Below, piece after piece: positions 1-6,441 of a stretch of DNA of 7,423 bases. A model generated the notes under the pieces. The model worked only from the letters and a program-made list of their open reading frames with translations, searched no databases and was not told where the DNA came from. Within the stretch, counting starts at the first letter, position 1, and each line of letters begins with the position of its first letter. The position numbers were made by a program, and so were the translations under genes. The stretch spans positions 1 to 7,423 of the forward strand of contig JAGOBT010000148.1 of the NCBI GenBank assembly GCA_017999135.1. Reading direction: 5' to 3'. Source of the stretch: Burkholderiaceae bacterium. Lineage in GTDB: Bacteria; Pseudomonadota; Gammaproteobacteria; Burkholderiales; Burkholderiaceae_C.

Positions 1-112
1 CGGCAGCTACGACGCCACCAAGACCTACAACGTCATCAGCGTCTTCCCGCACTTCGACACCAAGGTGACCGCCGACACGGTGTTCTACGTCGACGAGCTG
101 AAGTACGCCGCC
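1..112 (+). repeat. Partial CBM-like module, copy 1 (C-terminal end only)
   Basis: The encoded segment carries the closing motifs of the module: TYNVISVFPHFDT followed by VFYVDELKY. It matches the ends of the later copies, for example KLSLFPHFNT and FYFDDLTYP in the lipoprotein gene. The rest of this copy lies beyond the left edge, so the parent gene has at least three modules. Confidence 0.7.
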
Positions 113-1891
113 GCCGGCGGCTCCGGCTCCGGCACCGGCACGGCCCTGGTCACCTTCGACGAAGCCACCGCACCCGGGCTGATCAACTTCGGCACCAACG
201 GTGCAGGCGCTGCCCTGGTCGCCGACCCGGCTGGCGGCAGCAACAAGGTGCTGAAGGTCTTCAAGTACACAGGCTCTGAGCAATGGGCTGGCACCACGGT
301 GGCCACCGTCAACGTGAACCGGGACGGCGCGGCGAACGCCGGCTTCAACGCCGTGCAGCGGATCCCCTTCAGCGACAGCGCCAAGACCATGACGGTCCGC
401 GTCTACAGCCCCGCTGCCGGGGTGCGCATCCGGGTGAAGGCCGAGAACGCCAATGACGGTGCCATCAGCGTCGAAACCGATGCCCTGACCACCGTGGCCA
501 ACGCCTGGGAAACCCTGACCTTCGATTTCAACAACCCGGGCAAGAGCCCGCCCGTCACCGGTGGCGCCACGGCTGCACTGAATGTGGCCCAGACCTACAA
601 CAAGGTCTCGATCTTTGCCGACTTCGGCCTGGGCAACGGCGGCACCGGCCCGCTGCCCGCAGACCGCGTCTACTACTTCGACGACATCAGATTCGGTGGT
701 GCGGCGGCTGGCGGCGGCGGTGGCGGTGGTGGTGCAAGTGGCTGCATCGCGCCGCTGTGCGTGGGCTTCTCGGGCGCCGGCATCGGCTTCAATCCGTTCG
801 AGAACCAGGCAGGCGGCACCGTCGCCGTGGTGGACGATCCTGCCGCCGCAGGCAACAAGGTTGCCAAGTTCGTCAAGAAGCCAGGTGATGGCGACTACTT
901 CGGTACCACGGTCACTGGCCTGGGCGGCAGCGTCTTGCTGACGGCCGACAAGAAGACCGTCACGATGAAGGTCTGGTCGCCGGCGGCAGGCACCAACTTC
1001 CTGGTCAAGCTGGAAGGTGGCCCGGGAGGCGCAGCAACCGAAAAGGACATGGTCACCACCAAGGCGGGCGAGTGGGAAACCCTGTCGTTCGAGATGCCGG
1101 CGGCTGGCACCTACACCACCCTGGTGATCTTCCCGAACGGCCGCAGCGCGGTCGCTGCGGAAAAGACCATGTATGTCGACGACATCACCTTCCCCGGCTT
1201 TGCAGCCGCCAGCGGCGGTGGCGGTGGCGGTGGCAGTTCGGGGTTGACCGGCGGCATCTTCGCGGCCGAGTACTCGGGCAATTTGGCCGTGGCCGGGTCG
1301 GCCAAGAGCAACCTCGGCGGCGAGATCGGCTTCTACTTCGCGCCGGAGCTGTTCAACACCAAGGCCTACGACTTCGGTGGCATCGGCACCCTGGCCGAGA
1401 ACCCGGGCGGCGTGCCCAACTTCTATTTCGGCTTCGGTCTGAAGCCGCCGGCGATCACCAATGCCTACTTTGGGGCCTACGTGAACGCGCCGGGCAACGG
1501 CACGGTCGATGTCTCGGGATTCACCAACCTGCGGGCCAACTTCTGGGGTCCGCAGGAGGCCTTCGAAAAGTCGTTCACGCCCCAGGTGACCGTGCTGCTC
1601 ACCGGCCCGGCCGTTGCGGGTTGCTCGGCGTCGCCGTCCGGCCGCTCCTACGTTCAGACGACGGTCCCGGCCCTGAAGATCGGTGCGGCCAGTTCCTACG
1701 CCATTCCGCTGTCCAGCTTCACCCTGCAGGTGGCCTGCAGCGGCGAAACCACGGCGGCCCAGGTGCTGAAGAACGTGGCCCAGGTGCACTACCAGCTCAA
1801 TGCCACCAGCATCCAGTACACCGTGCCTGACGTGAGCACGCCGGCTGCCTACCCGAATGGCCTGAATGTCGGCCCTGTGAAGTTCGACTGA
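1..1891 (+). CDS. Modular surface or secreted protein with repeated CBM-like beta-sandwich modules (5' end missing)
   Basis: The reading frame is open from the left edge (first full codon at base 2) to TGA 1889-1891, giving 629 visible residues. The true start and any signal peptide lie outside the window, and the in-frame GTG at 65 is internal to a module. Visible order: the tail of one module (to about 112); a full module (about 149-697) running from VTFDE to YYFDDIRF; a Gly8 linker; a shorter module (about 743-1201) that starts with a Cys pair (CIAPLC) and ends YVDDITFPG; a Gly7 linker; and a C-terminal domain of about 215 residues (1244-1888) with two Cys. The modules share NKV, a WAGTTV-like motif, TVRVYSPA, WETLTF and a closing (Y/F)xDDI. 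This pattern resembles galactose-binding-like beta-sandwiches found beside carbohydrate-active enzymes. No catalytic domain is visible. Sugar binding is an inference. Two copies of the same module occur in the next gene, 42 bases downstream, so a shared operon is likely. Confidence 0.85.
   Translation, partial: GSYDATKTYNVISVFPHFDTKVTADTVFYVDELKYAAAGGSGSGTGTALVTFDEATAPGLINFGTNGAGAALVADPAGGSNKVLKVFKYTGSEQWAGTTVATVNVNRDGAANAGFNAVQRIPFSDSAKTMTVRVYSPAAGVRIRVKAENANDGAISVETDALTTVANAWETLTFDFNNPGKSPPVTGGATAALNVAQTYNKVSIFADFGLGNGGTGPLPADRVYYFDDIRFGGAAAGGGGGGGGASGCIAPLCVGFSGAGIGFNPFENQAGGTVAVVDDPAAAGNKVAKFVKKPGDGDYFGTTVTGLGGSVLLTADKKTVTMKVWSPAAGTNFLVKLEGGPGGAATEKDMVTTKAGEWETLSFEMPAAGTYTTLVIFPNGRSAVAAEKTMYVDDITFPGFAAASGGGGGGGSSGLTGGIFAAEYSGNLAVAGSAKSNLGGEIGFYFAPELFNTKAYDFGGIGTLAENPGGVPNFYFGFGLKPPAITNAYFGAYVNAPGNGTVDVSGFTNLRANFWGPQEAFEKSFTPQVTVLLTGPAVAGCSASPSGRSYVQTTVPALKIGAASSYAIPLSSFTLQVACSGETTAAQVLKNVAQVHYQLNATSIQYTVPDVSTPAAYPNGLNVGPVKFD
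149..697 (+). repeat. CBM-like module, copy 2 (long form)
   Basis: About 183 residues from VTFDE to YYFDDIRFG. It contains the shared motifs ADPAGGSNKV, QWAGTTV, KTMTVRVYSPAAG, NAWETLTFDF, TYNKVSIFADFG and the closing FDDI. It is longer than the other copies because of extra residues after WAGTTV (NVNRDGAANAGFNAVQR region) and before TYNKVSIF. Its long form most resembles the modules I associate with bacterial glycan-degrading enzymes. That resemblance is from memory, not a search. Confidence 0.7.
701..739 (+). repeat. Polyglycine linker (Gly8) between modules
   Basis: GGC/GGT codons at 710-733 encode eight glycines, flanked by Ala and Ser. This is a flexible linker between beta-sandwich modules. 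Mixed GGC/GGT codons make it a short imperfect triplet repeat, where slippage would change length in whole codons. Confidence 0.8.
743..1201 (+). repeat. CBM-like module, copy 3 (Cys-containing)
   Basis: About 153 residues, the same length class as the two copies in the lipoprotein gene. It begins CIAPLCVGFSG and ends MYVDDITFPGF. Conserved positions include DPAAAGNKVAKFVKKPGD, FGTTV, KTVTMKVWSPAAG, LVKLEGG, EWETLSFEMPAAGTY and VIFP. The two N-terminal cysteines, absent from the lipoprotein copies, could form a disulfide in an exported protein. Confidence 0.7.
1202..1243 (+). repeat. Polyglycine linker (Gly7) before the C-terminal domain
   Basis: Alternating GGC and GGT codons at 1214-1234 encode seven glycines, followed by Ser-Ser-Gly. 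It separates the last module from the C-terminal domain, which starts around GLTGGIFAAEYSG. Confidence 0.75.
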
Positions 1892-1933
1892 CACCCGCCT
1901 CCGCGGCACCGTCCAACCCATCAGGAACCCACC

Positions 1934-4663
1934 ATGTCATTCAAGCTTCGTCTGATCCCGGCGGCCGCGGCCGCCTGCGTGATCGCCGCCTGCGGCGGTG
2001 GTGATGCCGGCGCGCCCCCGGGCGCCGAGGTCCCCGCTGCCGGCACCACCAGCACCGGCGTGGCGGTGGATGGCTACATCCAGGCTGGCACCGTGCTGTG
2101 CGACAGCAACGGCAACGGCAAGGCCGATGCCGGCGAGGCCACCACCACCAGCGGCAGTGACGGGCGCTTCACCTTCAGCCCCGCCTGCAGCGCTGCATTG
2201 GTGGTCTACCACGGCACCAACGCCGACACCGGCCAGCCCTTCCGGGGGGTGCTGAAGGCGCCTGCCGGCGCGTCCGTGGTGAGCCCGCTCACGTCGCTGG
2301 TGGCTGCAGGCATGACGGTGCCGCAGGTGATTGCCACGTTGGGCCTGCCTGCCACCACCGACCTGCTCAACACCGACCCGGCCCAGCGCACCGACGGCGC
2401 GCTGGTCAACGCCGAGCTGCTCAAGAAGACCCTGGCGGTGCAGCAACTGCTGCAGAAGACCACCGAGGTGCTGGCCCGCCTGGGCAACGCGACCGAGACC
2501 ACGGCACAGCAGTCGATCTATGCCGAAGTGGCCGCCGCCTACGGTGTGCTGCTGGCTGGCGGCGGCAACCTGTCCACCGGCACGGCGGTCGACAGCAGCC
2601 TGGTCGCCAATCTGGTGCGGGCCGCAGCCGACCGGGTGGCGGCGGCGGCCGGCGTGCCGGCAGCGGTGCGCACCGCGGTGGCTGCCGTCAATGGCCAGTC
2701 GCTGGGCGTGGTGACTGCCGGTGCGCTGGCGTTCCAGGCCGAAGCCCTGCTGAAGGCCGCGGACGCCAGTGTGGTTGCCGTGACCAAGACGCAGCAGGCC
2801 GACACGGCCATCGCCACCTTCATCGCGGCCAACGCCGGCGCGCTGGCCGCGGCGCCGGGCACCGGCGCATCGGCACTGGGTGATGCGCTGACGGCACAGG
2901 TGTCCGGCACTGGCGGTGGCGACACCGGTGGCGGCAACACGGGCGGCGGCGGGAACACAGGTGGTGGTGGCACCGGCGGTGGCGCGGGCAGCGTTCCCAC
3001 CATCGATTTCTCCGGCGCAGCAGCGGGCCTGCTGGCCTTTGGTTCGGACGGGGGCGGCTACGCCATCATCGAAGCCGACCCGACCAACGCCGCCAACAAG
3101 GTGGCCAAGATCGTCAAGCGGCCGGGTGACAAGGTCTGGGCCGGCGCCACCGTGTACAGCGATCTGGCCAACAGCACCATCGCCCCGGTGGTGCTCAGCG
3201 CCGCCAGCAAGACCATCACGGTGCGGGTGTACTCGCCCGCCGTCGGCGAGAAGGTGCTGCTGAAGCTGGAGCAGGGCGACAGCGGTGCCCCCGATCTCGA
3301 GGTCGAGGCCACCACCACCCAGGCCAACGCCTGGGAGACCCTGACCTTCACCTTCACCGCGACAGGCACCTACCGCAAGCTCAGCCTGTTCCCGCACTTC
3401 AACACCGCAGCCCCCAGTGAGCTGGCGTTCTACTTCGACGACCTCACCTACCCGGTGGCCGCCGGCGGTGGTGGTGGCACGGTGGACCCGGTGCTGCCGC
3501 CCGTGCTGGACTTCGCCGGCACGGCGGCGGGCCTGACGGCGTTCGGCAGCGATGGCGGCGGCTATGCCGCCATCGACGCCGACCCCACCGATGCCGCCAA
3601 CAAGGTGGGCAAGATCGTCAAGCGGCCCGGCGACCAGACCTGGGCCGGTGCCACGGTGTATGCCGACCAGGCGGCCACCAGCATTGCGCCGGTGGTGCTC
3701 ACGTCGGCCAGCCGCACCATCCGGGTTCGGGTGTATGCACCGGTGGCCGGTGCCAAGGTGCTGCTGAAGCTGGAAGGCGGCGTCAATGGCGCCGCCGATG
3801 CCCAGGTGGAGGCCACCACCACCCAGGCCAATGCCTGGCAGACGCTGAGCTTCACCTTCCCGGCTGCCGGCACCTACGGCAAGCTCAGCCTGTTCCCGTC
3901 GTTCGACACGGCGGTGTCGGCCGAACAGGTCTTCTACTTCGACGACATCGCCTACCCGACCGCCGGCACGGCAGCGCCCACCAACTACCTGGCCCTGGCC
4001 GCCAATGCCATCAGCCTGGTCAACGGCAGCAGTGTCACCAGCTACACGCTGGCGCAGTTCCAGTCGGATGCGGGCATCTCGGTGCCCTGGCCGTTGTCGT
4101 CGACCACGCTGCTGCGTGTGGCGGTGGCCGAGGTCGGCACCGCGGCGCTGGCCGACGGGCAGACGCTGAGTGCGGCGGTGGCCATCAACGAGACCACGGC
4201 CACGGGCAAGGGCGAGCTGCTGGGTTACATCAGCAACGTCACCGTCAGCAAGACAGCGCAGGGGCTCACCATCGCCGTGCCGGCCAGCGGTGTCGAGGCC
4301 CTGGTGTACGGTGTGTCCAGCGACGCCCGCAAGAAGGCCGTGATCGACTTTGTCGGCAGCGTGGCCGGGGTGCGCAACACCCTGCGCCTGGGGGCCGCCA
4401 ACCTGAACGACATCGTCTTCGGCAGCGTCGTCAACTACGGCATCAACCAGGTCAGCAACGACTTCACCGGCATCTACGGCCTGCGGGGCAAGTACAAGGT
4501 GTCGGTGGTGGTCAACGGCCTGCCGCTGCGCCAGGCCGACGGCAGCGCCTTGCCGCAGGTGAGCATCACCGTGCCCACCGCGCTGAACCAGACCGGCGGC
4601 ACCACGGCCAGCAAGACGGTCTCCGGCCCAGGTCTGGTCGGCTACATCACCCTGACCAACTGA
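1934..4663 (+). CDS. Large modular lipoprotein with EF-hand-like loop and two CBM-like modules
   Basis: Encodes 909 residues. ATG at 1934 has an AGGAA ribosome site at 1923-1927 with 6-base spacing. The N-terminus is a lipoprotein signal: two basic residues, a hydrophobic Ala-rich core and lipobox IAAC with Cys20 as the predicted lipidation site. There is no Asp at +2 (Gly21), so sorting to the outer membrane is expected. Domains: about 41-115, a small beta domain with calcium-type loop D57-E68 and the motif LKAPAGASVVSPLTSLVAAG; about 120-322, an Ala-rich, mostly helical region; 325-352, a Gly/Thr/Asn linker; 355-509 and 523-677, two CBM-like modules about 70% identical without gaps; and 680-909, a C-terminal domain I do not recognise, starting near NYLALAANAISLVNG. 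No enzyme motif was seen. Likely role is surface or periplasmic-face ligand binding, perhaps glycan, together with the flanking genes (inference). The stop overlaps the next start. Confidence 0.9.
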   Translation: MSFKLRLIPAAAAACVIAACGGGDAGAPPGAEVPAAGTTSTGVAVDGYIQAGTVLCDSNGNGKADAGEATTTSGSDGRFTFSPACSAALVVYHGTNADTGQPFRGVLKAPAGASVVSPLTSLVAAGMTVPQVIATLGLPATTDLLNTDPAQRTDGALVNAELLKKTLAVQQLLQKTTEVLARLGNATETTAQQSIYAEVAAAYGVLLAGGGNLSTGTAVDSSLVANLVRAAADRVAAAAGVPAAVRTAVAAVNGQSLGVVTAGALAFQAEALLKAADASVVAVTKTQQADTAIATFIAANAGALAAAPGTGASALGDALTAQVSGTGGGDTGGGNTGGGGNTGGGGTGGGAGSVPTIDFSGAAAGLLAFGSDGGGYAIIEADPTNAANKVAKIVKRPGDKVWAGATVYSDLANSTIAPVVLSAASKTITVRVYSPAVGEKVLLKLEQGDSGAPDLEVEATTTQANAWETLTFTFTATGTYRKLSLFPHFNTAAPSELAFYFDDLTYPVAAGGGGGTVDPVLPPVLDFAGTAAGLTAFGSDGGGYAAIDADPTDAANKVGKIVKRPGDQTWAGATVYADQAATSIAPVVLTSASRTIRVRVYAPVAGAKVLLKLEGGVNGAADAQVEATTTQANAWQTLSFTFPAAGTYGKLSLFPSFDTAVSAEQVFYFDDIAYPTAGTAAPTNYLALAANAISLVNGSSVTSYTLAQFQSDAGISVPWPLSSTTLLRVAVAEVGTAALADGQTLSAAVAINETTATGKGELLGYISNVTVSKTAQGLTIAVPASGVEALVYGVSSDARKKAVIDFVGSVAGVRNTLRLGAANLNDIVFGSVVNYGINQVSNDFTGIYGLRGKYKVSVVVNGLPLRQADGSALPQVSITVPTALNQTGGTTASKTVSGPGLVGYITLTN
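2102..2137 (+). other. EF-hand-like calcium-binding loop in the lipoprotein
   Basis: Codons 57-68 encode DSNGNGKADAGE. Acidic or amide residues fall at loop positions 1 (D57), 3 (N59), 5 (N61), 9 (D65) and 12 (E68), with Gly at position 6, which is the canonical 12-residue EF-hand spacing. In extracellular bacterial proteins such DxNxNGxxDxGE loops usually structure a small beta domain by binding calcium. Calcium binding here is inferred from that pattern. Confidence 0.65.
2906..2989 (+). repeat. Gly/Thr/Asn low-complexity linker
   Basis: Residues 325-352 are an imperfect repeat of three or four glycines followed by Asp-Thr, Asn-Thr or Thr. It joins the helical region of the lipoprotein to its first CBM-like module and is probably a flexible spacer. 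Confidence 0.8.
2996..3460 (+). repeat. CBM-like module, copy 4 (first copy in the lipoprotein)
   Basis: Residues 355-509 of the lipoprotein. It aligns without gaps to residues 523-677, exactly 168 residues (504 bases) downstream. By hand about 110 of 155 positions are identical. Shared blocks include AFGSDGGGYA, KIVKRPGD, WAGATVY, KVLLKLE, VEATTTQANAW, KLSLFP and FYFDD. Confidence 0.85.
3461..3499 (+). repeat. Short Gly-rich linker between lipoprotein modules
   Basis: Residues 510-522 (AGGGGGTVDPVLP) link the two modules. It is shorter than the linker before the first copy. Confidence 0.7.
3500..3964 (+). repeat. CBM-like module, copy 5 (second copy in the lipoprotein)
   Basis: Residues 523-677 of the lipoprotein, the tandem partner of the copy at 2996-3460. 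DNA identity is high in blocks (for example the segment encoding EATTTQANAW) but third positions differ elsewhere. The duplication is therefore not very recent, or has been partly homogenised. Confidence 0.85.
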
Positions 4664-5763
4664 TGGTCCGACGCCTGCCATCGTGGGGGCTGGTGGTGGC
4701 GCTGCTGGCCAGCGGCGCCACCGCCCAGGCCGCACCGCTGGACGCGCTGCTCACTGCCACGCCGCTGGGGGGTGACGCGCGATGGCGTGTCGAATTGGGT
4801 GTCGACCTGGTGAACCGGTCGCTGGACTTCTCCACCTCGGCCGACACCGCGACGCAGAACCCGGCCACCACCTCGGGCGACTACCGCGGCGGCCAGCTGC
4901 TGGCCACCTGGCGGGTGGCTGACCGGTGGTGGCTGTCCGGCGGCCTGTGGCAGCGGCGCATCAGCAACGCGGTCGACAGCTTCGACTACAGCGGCTGGCA
5001 ACTGGCCGGCCAGTGGCAGCTGATGGCTGCACAGGGCCGCATGCCGGCCCTGGCGGTGCGCCTGGGCGGCTGGGGCAACCGGGCTGATGTCACCGAGGCC
5101 ACGACACCGGTGCGGGTGCCCGGCGCCATCCTCGACACGGTGACCATCGACAGCCCCGGCGACAACCAGCTGCAGGCCGACCTGGTGGCCACCTGGCCGC
5201 TGTCGTCGCAGCTGGAGGTCAGTGCACTGGTGGGCGGGGGCCGCAGCCAGCTGCGCTACGGCGGGCTCACCGCCACCACCACCCGCAATGGCTGCCCGTA
5301 CGACCTGGTCTTCACCGGCAACGACATCTTCGGCACGCTGGCGCGGCCCTGCACCGGCAACGGCGGCGGCGTGATCCGCCAATTCTTCGACAGCAGCGGC
5401 GACTACGGGGTCGACGTGGCCCGCGAGATCGCCTGGAGCGGGCGCTTCCTGCAGGCAGGTGCCAATGTGCGCTGGGTGCGCGGTGACTGGCAGCTGGCCG
5501 GCGGCTACCTGTTCCACACCCAGCGCCGCCAGCATGTGGACGACATCCTCGCCCGCCGCGGCGACCCGGTGCACCGCCACAACCATGTCATCGTGGCCGA
5601 GGCGGCCTGGCGTGTGCAGCCGATGCTGCAGGTGTTTGCGCGGGCGCAGCTCAGCAGCAACCTGTTTCTGCAGGACGTGCCCGTCACCTACAACGCCAGC
5701 ACCTCCGGCAGCTTCGGCAACCGTTTCTCGCTGATCACGCTGGGCCTGCGCGCTGGCTTCTGA
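4663..5763 (+). CDS. Exported protein, probable outer-membrane beta-barrel
   Basis: Encodes 366 residues. ATG at 4663 shares its A with the TGA of the lipoprotein gene (TGATG). No good ribosome site lies just upstream, so translation probably depends on termination-reinitiation. A Sec signal peptide is visible: two Arg at 3-4, a hydrophobic stretch at 8-20, and a likely cleavage after AQA (residue 23). The mature chain alternates polar and hydrophobic residues, with aromatic-rich segments such as LLATWRVADRWWLSGGLW, WQLAGQWQLMA, VFARAQLSS and SLITLGLRAGF. It ends in Phe, as expected for a BAM-assembled barrel. Two Cys in one segment (NGCPYD and RPCTG, about residues 207-227) may form a disulfide in a loop. 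I do not recognise the family. Its place after two surface-type modular proteins suggests an anchor, exporter or uptake channel for the same system (inference). A soluble beta protein is the main alternative. Confidence 0.85.
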   Translation: MVRRLPSWGLVVALLASGATAQAAPLDALLTATPLGGDARWRVELGVDLVNRSLDFSTSADTATQNPATTSGDYRGGQLLATWRVADRWWLSGGLWQRRISNAVDSFDYSGWQLAGQWQLMAAQGRMPALAVRLGGWGNRADVTEATTPVRVPGAILDTVTIDSPGDNQLQADLVATWPLSSQLEVSALVGGGRSQLRYGGLTATTTRNGCPYDLVFTGNDIFGTLARPCTGNGGGVIRQFFDSSGDYGVDVAREIAWSGRFLQAGANVRWVRGDWQLAGGYLFHTQRRQHVDDILARRGDPVHRHNHVIVAEAAWRVQPMLQVFARAQLSSNLFLQDVPVTYNASTSGSFGNRFSLITLGLRAGF

Positions 5764-5772
5764 CGCGCAGCG

Positions 5773-5790
5773 CGCCGTGGCTTCACGGCG
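5773..5790. terminator. Hairpin between convergent genes (possible shared terminator)
   Basis: A perfect 7-bp stem (5773-5779 with 5784-5790) and a four-base loop lie between the barrel gene and the convergent carboxymuconolactone decarboxylase-family gene. The 3' arm overlaps that gene's last codons and stop. A competing 7-bp pairing (CTGACGC 5760-5766 with GCGTCAG 5788-5794) uses the barrel gene's own stop. Neither side has a U-tract, so intrinsic termination is uncertain. Confidence 0.4.
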
Positions 5791-6322
5791 TCAGCCGGGC
5801 GGCCACCAGAATGCGCGAGACCATGTTGTAGGCGGCGGTCACGCCGATGATCTCGAACATCGCCTGGTCGGTGCCCAGCGCGGCGCGGGCGCGTGCAAAC
5901 GTGGCGTCGTCGACCTGCACCTGGCGTGTCATCTGCACCACCAGCGCCAGCACGGCCTGCTGGGTGGCATCGAACACCGGGTCAGCCGCCACGCCGGGGT
6001 CGGTGGCCAGGCGGTGCAGGGCCGCCAATTGCGCGTCGGTGGCGCCGGCGGCCAGGTACAGCGGCGCATGGTGGTGCATCTCGAAGTCGGCGCCATTGAG
6101 TGCGGCCACGCCGCACATCGCCAGTTCCTTCAGCAGCGGGGGCACGCCCAGCGCGGTGCGCACCCGGCCCATGAATTCATTCCAGCCCTGCGCAAACGCC
6201 GGGCTGTGCAGCAGCAGCCGGTCCAGGTCGATCAGGTCGCCACCGCGGCGCTGGCGGATGGCGGCCACCAGGTCGGGCGGGCCCACCTGGGCATCGGTCA
6301 GCAGGGGCAGGCGGGTGGGCAT
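5783..6322 (-). CDS. Carboxymuconolactone decarboxylase (CMD/AhpD-like) family protein
   Basis: Encodes 179 residues from ATG at 6322. Tandem ATGs lie at 6325 and 6322. The GGAGA site at 6333-6329 is 6 bases from the second but only 3 from the first, so the second is preferred. A longer frame reaches 6427 but has no family-like sequence upstream. The core segment KELAMCGVAALNGADFEMHHHAPLYLAAG (residues 65-93, with E66, C70 and H83-85) and the C-terminal AAYNMVSR match the CMD family of small all-alpha, oligomeric cytoplasmic proteins. There is one Cys, not the CxxC of AhpD, so AhpD-type dithiol peroxidase partner chemistry is not supported. The substrate is unknown; the family includes true gamma-carboxymuconolactone decarboxylases and many uncharacterised members. 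No beta-ketoadipate genes are adjacent. It converges on the barrel gene and diverges from the peptidase gene. Confidence 0.88.
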   Translation of the reverse strand: MPTRLPLLTDAQVGPPDLVAAIRQRRGGDLIDLDRLLLHSPAFAQGWNEFMGRVRTALGVPPLLKELAMCGVAALNGADFEMHHHAPLYLAAGATDAQLAALHRLATDPGVAADPVFDATQQAVLALVVQMTRQVQVDDATFARARAALGTDQAMFEIIGVTAAYNMVSRILVAARLTP

Positions 6323-6441
6323 CATGGGTCTCCGGCAGATGGGGGGTGGCCGGATTCTGGCCCCGCCGCACACCGCCCCATGGCGCCTGCGTGTCAGCCA
6401 CCCCGGTGGTATGGTGCATTGCAACACCAGGAGAACCCGCG
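6323..6441. promoter_or_regulatory. Divergent intergenic region with expected promoters for both flanking genes
   Basis: This 119-base gap separates the divergent CMD-family and peptidase genes, so promoters for both should lie here. Ribosome sites are clear on both sides: GGAGA at 6333-6329 (minus) and AGGAGA at 6429-6434 (plus, 7 bases before ATG 6442). TATGGT at 6410-6415 is a weak -10 candidate for the peptidase gene, without a convincing -35. GGGGTGGC (6343-6350) and GCCACCCC (6397-6404) form a spaced inverted repeat that may be chance in GC-rich DNA. Confidence 0.4.

Noticed and set aside
65..67. GTG as a start for the first gene
   Set aside because: The frame is open through the left edge, and the residues before it complete a module end (TYNVISVFPHFDTK), so it is an internal Val.
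701..1243. Gly-codon tracts as possible phase-variation sites
   Set aside because: They are triplet repeats within a frame and mix GGC with GGT, so slippage would only change linker length and not switch the gene off.
1072..1830. A 252-codon frame inside the first modular gene on the same strand
   Set aside because: The product is Arg/Gly/His/Leu-rich and out of frame with the module-encoding sequence. No ribosome site was seen.
1892..1933. A promoter or terminator between the first two genes
   Set aside because: Only 42 bases, with a ribosome site and no hairpin or -35/-10 pair. It fits an intra-operon gap.
1937..4735. A 932-codon open frame on the minus strand opposite the lipoprotein gene
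   Set aside because: It is a shadow of GC-rich coding sequence. The product is low-complexity His/Gly/Arg/Val sequence with no domain, while the plus-strand frame has a lipobox, repeats and conserved motifs.
4642..5586. A 314-codon minus-strand frame opposite the barrel gene
   Set aside because: Composition is biased to Ala/Gly/His/Gln with no motif. The plus strand has a signal peptide and barrel pattern.
6343..6404. Spaced inverted repeat as an operator
   Set aside because: Its arms are 8 bases of G/C-rich sequence with a 46-base gap, which is expected by chance in this composition. It is kept only as a remark under the intergenic region.
6323..6427. Extended N-terminus of the CMD-family protein
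   Set aside because: The extra 35 residues are Arg/Pro-rich, the ribosome site lies just before the inner ATGs, and family members start near MPTRLPLL.
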